Shown here: positions 6,073-8,107 of the stretch, in pieces
How positions within the stretch are numbered: position 1 is the stretch's first letter
Layout of the letters: each line of letters opens with the position of its first letter
Assembly: GCA_017990305.1 (NCBI GenBank)
Contig: JAGNOB010000058.1
Span: 1 to 8,107 of the forward strand
Reading direction: 5' to 3'
Length of the DNA stretch: 8,107 bases
Origin: Leucobacter sp.
GTDB taxonomy: Bacteria; Actinomycetota; Actinomycetes; Actinomycetales; Microbacteriaceae
Program-made: the position numbers and the translations under genes
Notes under the pieces: generated by a model
What the model was told of the DNA's origin: nothing
Seen by the model: only the letters and a program-made list of their open reading frames with translations
Databases searched by the model: none

Positions 6073-6648
6073 ATGGAAGACAAGCGGCGCCTACGCGAGA
6101 CAGTTCGGCTTCGCAGGGCCGAGCGGGAGGCGTCGACGCTTGCCCCCGATCCCTTCACAGCGCAGCTTGCGGCACTGACCCAGCAGGTTGGTGCGCGTCG
6201 CGTCGCGTGCTTCGTGAGCGTGCGCGGCGAGCCCGATACGACGGGCTACCTCGCTTGGGCGTTGGAGCACGGAGTCGACGTGCTTCTCCCAAGGTCGCTT
6301 TCCGACGGCAGCCTCGACTGGGCCGCGCACCGGGCCGGCGCTCTCGCGCCAGGCGCTTTCGGGATCCCTGAGCCCACCGGAGGTGCCGTACGGGGAGGTG
6401 CGGCGGGCAGCGCAGATCTCCTACTCATTCCCGCCGCTGCCGTGGACCGCTCCGGCACCCGATTGGGCTGGGGTCGTGGGTTCTTTGACCGCGAGCTCGC
6501 GCAGCTACGCAGCGACACCGGAGACCTCACTCCCCCGGTGTTCGCGGTCGTCTGGGAGGACGAGGTTGTTGATGAGCTCCCGGCCGAGCCTCACGATGTT
6601 CCCGTGCACGGGGCAGTCACCGAGGAAACTATTCACCGCTTCGGGTAG
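6073..6648 (+). CDS. 5-formyltetrahydrofolate cyclo-ligase (MTHFS family)
   Basis: The enzyme converts 5-formyltetrahydrofolate and ATP to 5,10-methenyltetrahydrofolate, returning folate from a storage form to one-carbon metabolism in the cytoplasm. In 191 residues it shows the basic N-terminal helix KRRLRETVRLRRAE (4-17), a GEPDT loop (52-56) in the usual substrate-loop position, FGIPEP (96-101), the family signature LIPAAAVDRSGTRLGWGRGF (118-137) ending in FFDR, and DVPVHGAVTEE (175-185) near the end. Length is usual. The start at 6073 begins directly at the conserved basic helix and follows TAGGGT by six bases, so translation is probably leaderless. The FmdB-type gene follows after 11 bases, as with mycobacterial Rv0992c-Rv0991c. 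E. coli calls its member ygfA/fau. Confidence 0.95.
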   Translation: MEDKRRLRETVRLRRAEREASTLAPDPFTAQLAALTQQVGARRVACFVSVRGEPDTTGYLAWALEHGVDVLLPRSLSDGSLDWAAHRAGALAPGAFGIPEPTGGAVRGGAAGSADLLLIPAAAVDRSGTRLGWGRGFFDRELAQLRSDTGDLTPPVFAVVWEDEVVDELPAEPHDVPVHGAVTEETIHRFG

Positions 6649-6659
6649 GCTCGAGGATT

Positions 6660-6878
6660 GTGCCTACCTATGCTTACCGTTGTGCCGACTGTGGGCACAG
6701 CTTTGACATTTACCAGACGTTCTCTGATGCCACGCTGACCGAGTGCCCTGAGTGCGCTGGGGATCTGCGCAAGGTGTTCGGATCCCTCGAGGTCACCTTC
6801 AACGGTTCCGGCTTCTACCGCACCGATTCGCGCTCCGGCGGCGCTTCCGGCTCGTCGAGCTCGGGCGGCGACTCGTAA
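6660..6878 (+). CDS. FmdB-family zinc-ribbon protein, counterpart of mycobacterial Ruc (Rv0991c)
   Basis: This 72-residue protein begins with the conserved MPTYAYRC of FmdB regulatory-type proteins and has two CxxC knuckles (C8/C11 and C29/C32) that should bind one zinc. After VTFNGSGFYRTD (45-56) comes a Gly/Ser-rich disordered tail (57-72). In Mycobacterium tuberculosis the protein encoded at this position is a redox-regulated chaperone, where cysteine oxidation and zinc loss activate the protein; the same use here is inference from synteny and layout. The start is GTG at 6660, required to reach the conserved MPTY terminus. The nearby GAGG leaves only three bases to the GTG, which is short for a ribosome site. 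A TAGGCT overlapping the stop of the preceding gene ends eight bases before the GTG. Co-transcription with the cyclo-ligase gene is likely. Confidence 0.92.
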   Translation: MPTYAYRCADCGHSFDIYQTFSDATLTECPECAGDLRKVFGSLEVTFNGSGFYRTDSRSGGASGSSSSGGDS

Positions 6879-6916
6879 TAGGCCCGTAGCCGACGCGTGC
6901 TGATCGCTGCGCTGAA

Positions 6917-7138
6917 CTAGCCCCAGTGCGGCGGCTTGTCGCTCTGCAGCCGCTCGTCGTTTTCGCCTGCACTGCCCGCGCTGCGCGCCGGTGTTTCGCC
7001 CCAGCCCTCTGGCTTGTCTTCAGTGGCGCGCGTGGTGAGCGGATGCGCTGCCGGCGTGAGGTCTACTCCCGCTGGCGCAGGCCGCTGCGCCCTGCGAGAG
7101 CCGCGAGCACGCGGCTTCGCTGGCGTATCTTCGCTCAT
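6917..7138 (-). CDS. Small conserved actinobacterial protein ending in DKPPHWG
   Basis: The product is 73 residues, starting MSEDTPAKPRARGSRRAQRP. It has a basic, disordered first third (K8-R21), a middle with GVDLTP and EDKPEGWGE, and a C-terminal NDERLQSDKPPHWG. I recognise this ending, with W near PEGWG and a terminal PPHW(G), from small uncharacterised actinobacterial proteins, but know no function. There is no membrane segment, cysteine or signal peptide. The frame is open up to 7264, but that would overlap the helicase gene by over 100 bases and read as arginine-rich shadow sequence. The ATG at 7138 lies 19 bases after the helicase stop and gives a conventional terminus, so I chose it. 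The ribosome site is poor. Co-transcription with the helicase is likely. The gene is convergent with the FmdB-type gene; 38 bases between them hold no clear terminator. Confidence 0.82.
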   Translation of the reverse strand: MSEDTPAKPRARGSRRAQRPAPAGVDLTPAAHPLTTRATEDKPEGWGETPARSAGSAGENDERLQSDKPPHWG

Positions 7139-7157
7139 ACGGTGCCCGATTCCGTGA

Positions 7158-8107
7158 TTACCGCTCGGCCGCGTCTGACGACGCACCGTCGGTGACCCCG
7201 AGCACGCGAGCAATCCGTGCCGCTGCGCCCTCTGGATCGGCGAAGAGGTCGAAGCTCTGCACACGGTGGTAATGCCACCCGAGACGCCTCAGCACAGCCG
7301 GGCGGAGACGCAGCGCCTCCCGGAGGCTCGCCCCCTCGCTCGAGTTCGCGGTACCCAGGTCGATATCGATCGCCATCGCACGGTCGCCGTAGGAGGCGGC
7401 AATCGGAATCTCGCCGCGGTAGTCGAGCACGACGGTGATCCCGTACGCCTTCAAGCGCTCCGCAAACTCACCGATGAGCGGATCAGTCTCCGAGGGAAGC
7501 GACAGCGGTTCGGGCTCGGGATGTTCAAGCGCCAGCAGCTCGGCGAGCTCGACAACGCCGTGCTTCAAGCGCGATGAGTCGAGGTCTTCAGGTTTGAAGC
7601 AGCTCACGATCGTCATCGCGCGGCGCGCACGGGTCATCGCGACGGCCAATAGGTGCTCGCCGCCGGGACGACCGAGCGCACCGAAGTTTGAGAGCACGCG
7701 GCCGTGCGGCGTGCGGCCGTATCCGATCGAGAAGATCACCCGGTCGCGGCTTTGCGCGGTCGCCTGTTCGAGGGTGAGCACGGCGAACGGCTCAGCGCGC
7801 TCCCCGAGCAGGAAGTCGCGGTACTGCGGGAACTTCGAGAATGCCTGGAGTACTTCGCGGTAGACACGCACCGCGTGCTTTTCGCTGGCGGTGATCACCA
7901 TAAGCGACTCGTTCGGGCGTTCGTCGGCGTGCTGCAGCACCATCTGCACGACGCGATCAACCTCAGCTTCGGTGCTCTCGACTGCGCCCGTCTGCTGATC
8001 GGGAAGCCCCTGGCCAGCAGGAACAAAATCGTAGGTCAGGCTCGAGTGGCCGAGGAAGCTGCCGGCCCAGGGCAACGACTTGATTTCGCCGCCGTAGAAC
8101 CGAGTGT
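7158..8107 (-). CDS. Partial SF1 DNA helicase, C-terminal part with a Vsr-like domain
   Basis: The frame is open through the right edge; the first complete codon ends at 8105, and 315 residues are visible. An internal TTG at 8075 is not the true start, because TRFYGGEIKSLP reads through before it. The visible part includes the end of the second RecA-like helicase domain: TEAEVDRVVQMV (about 7973-7938), LMVITAS, a motif V region VLTLEQATAQSRDRVIFSIG (about 7778-7719), GYGRTPHGRV, and motif VI VAMTRARR (about 7643-7620). The last 100 residues (about 7493-7190) resemble the Vsr/MTES_1575-type endonuclease fold that ends large AAA_11/AAA_12 helicases, with LREALRLRPAVLRRLGWHYH and RVQSFDLFADPEG. 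The nuclease acidic residues look degenerate (IPIAAS, then AIDIDLG). The whole protein is probably well over 1,000 residues. A role in DNA processing or repair is inferred. Its neighbour is the PPHWG protein, 19 bases on. Confidence 0.88.
   Translation of the reverse strand, partial: TRFYGGEIKSLPWAGSFLGHSSLTYDFVPAGQGLPDQQTGAVESTEAEVDRVVQMVLQHADERPNESLMVITASEKHAVRVYREVLQAFSKFPQYRDFLLGERAEPFAVLTLEQATAQSRDRVIFSIGYGRTPHGRVLSNFGALGRPGGEHLLAVAMTRARRAMTIVSCFKPEDLDSSRLKHGVVELAELLALEHPEPEPLSLPSETDPLIGEFAERLKAYGITVVLDYRGEIPIAASYGDRAMAIDIDLGTANSSEGASLREALRLRPAVLRRLGWHYHRVQSFDLFADPEGAAARIARVLGVTDGASSDAAER

Noticed and set aside
5153..6178. 341-codon plus-strand frame opposite galU
   Set aside because: It is the antisense shadow of an intact, signature-bearing galU and overlaps the cyclo-ligase start; it shows no family pattern of its own.
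6879..6916. Possible bidirectional terminator between the FmdB-type and PPHWG genes
   Set aside because: GCTG/CAGC-type pairings are short, and no T-run follows on either strand.
7139..7264. Longer N-terminus for the PPHWG protein starting at 7264
   Set aside because: It would overlap the helicase end by over 100 bases and adds Arg/Ser/Pro/Gly-rich shadow sequence; the ATG at 7138 fits better.

Overview
The window looks like core chromosome of a high-GC Gram-positive bacterium (Actinomycetota). It is most likely in the Micrococcales, perhaps Microbacteriaceae. The evidence is the strong G/C preference at third codon positions, the actinobacterial gene order around galU, the RRFVGDASHELRTP histidine-kinase signature, the FmdB/Ruc-type zinc protein, the small protein ending in PPHWG, and several starts that look leaderless. 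The family placement is inference.

Layout. (1) 1-1230, minus: N-terminal 410 codons of a large exported surface or adhesin-like protein that runs off the left edge. (2) 1231-1665: a 435-base divergent intergenic region whose left third is strikingly AT-rich. It holds a possible promoter for the surface gene and a possible leaderless short leader peptide. (3) 1666-3297, plus: a membrane sensor histidine kinase with no response regulator next to it. (4) 3356-5992, minus: galU, a RimJ-type acetyltransferase and a three-TM coiled-coil membrane protein, reading leftward. (5) 6073-6878, plus: 5-formyltetrahydrofolate cyclo-ligase and an FmdB-family zinc-ribbon protein, divergent from galU. (6) 6917-8107, minus: a 73-residue PPHWG protein downstream of the C-terminal third or less of a large SF1 helicase with a C-terminal Vsr-like domain, cut by the right edge.

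The middle block matches the mycobacterial order Rv0991c (Ruc) - Rv0992c (cyclo-ligase) - galU - moeA1 - rimJ - Rv0996, except that moeA is absent: galU and rimJ are only 24 bases apart. In corynebacteria the MoeA-like protein (Glp) and a membrane receptor from this cluster (Glpr) act in cell division. Keeping a receptor-like gene without its partner in place is therefore worth following up.

A recurrent regulatory pattern was found: TANNNT, exactly six bases, then ATG, before galU, before the cyclo-ligase and before the membrane protein. This is the expected geometry of leaderless mRNAs. No RNA genes, CRISPR arrays, insertion sequences, phage genes or convincing terminators were seen. Nothing here clearly amounts to a new multi-gene system; the points of interest are local.
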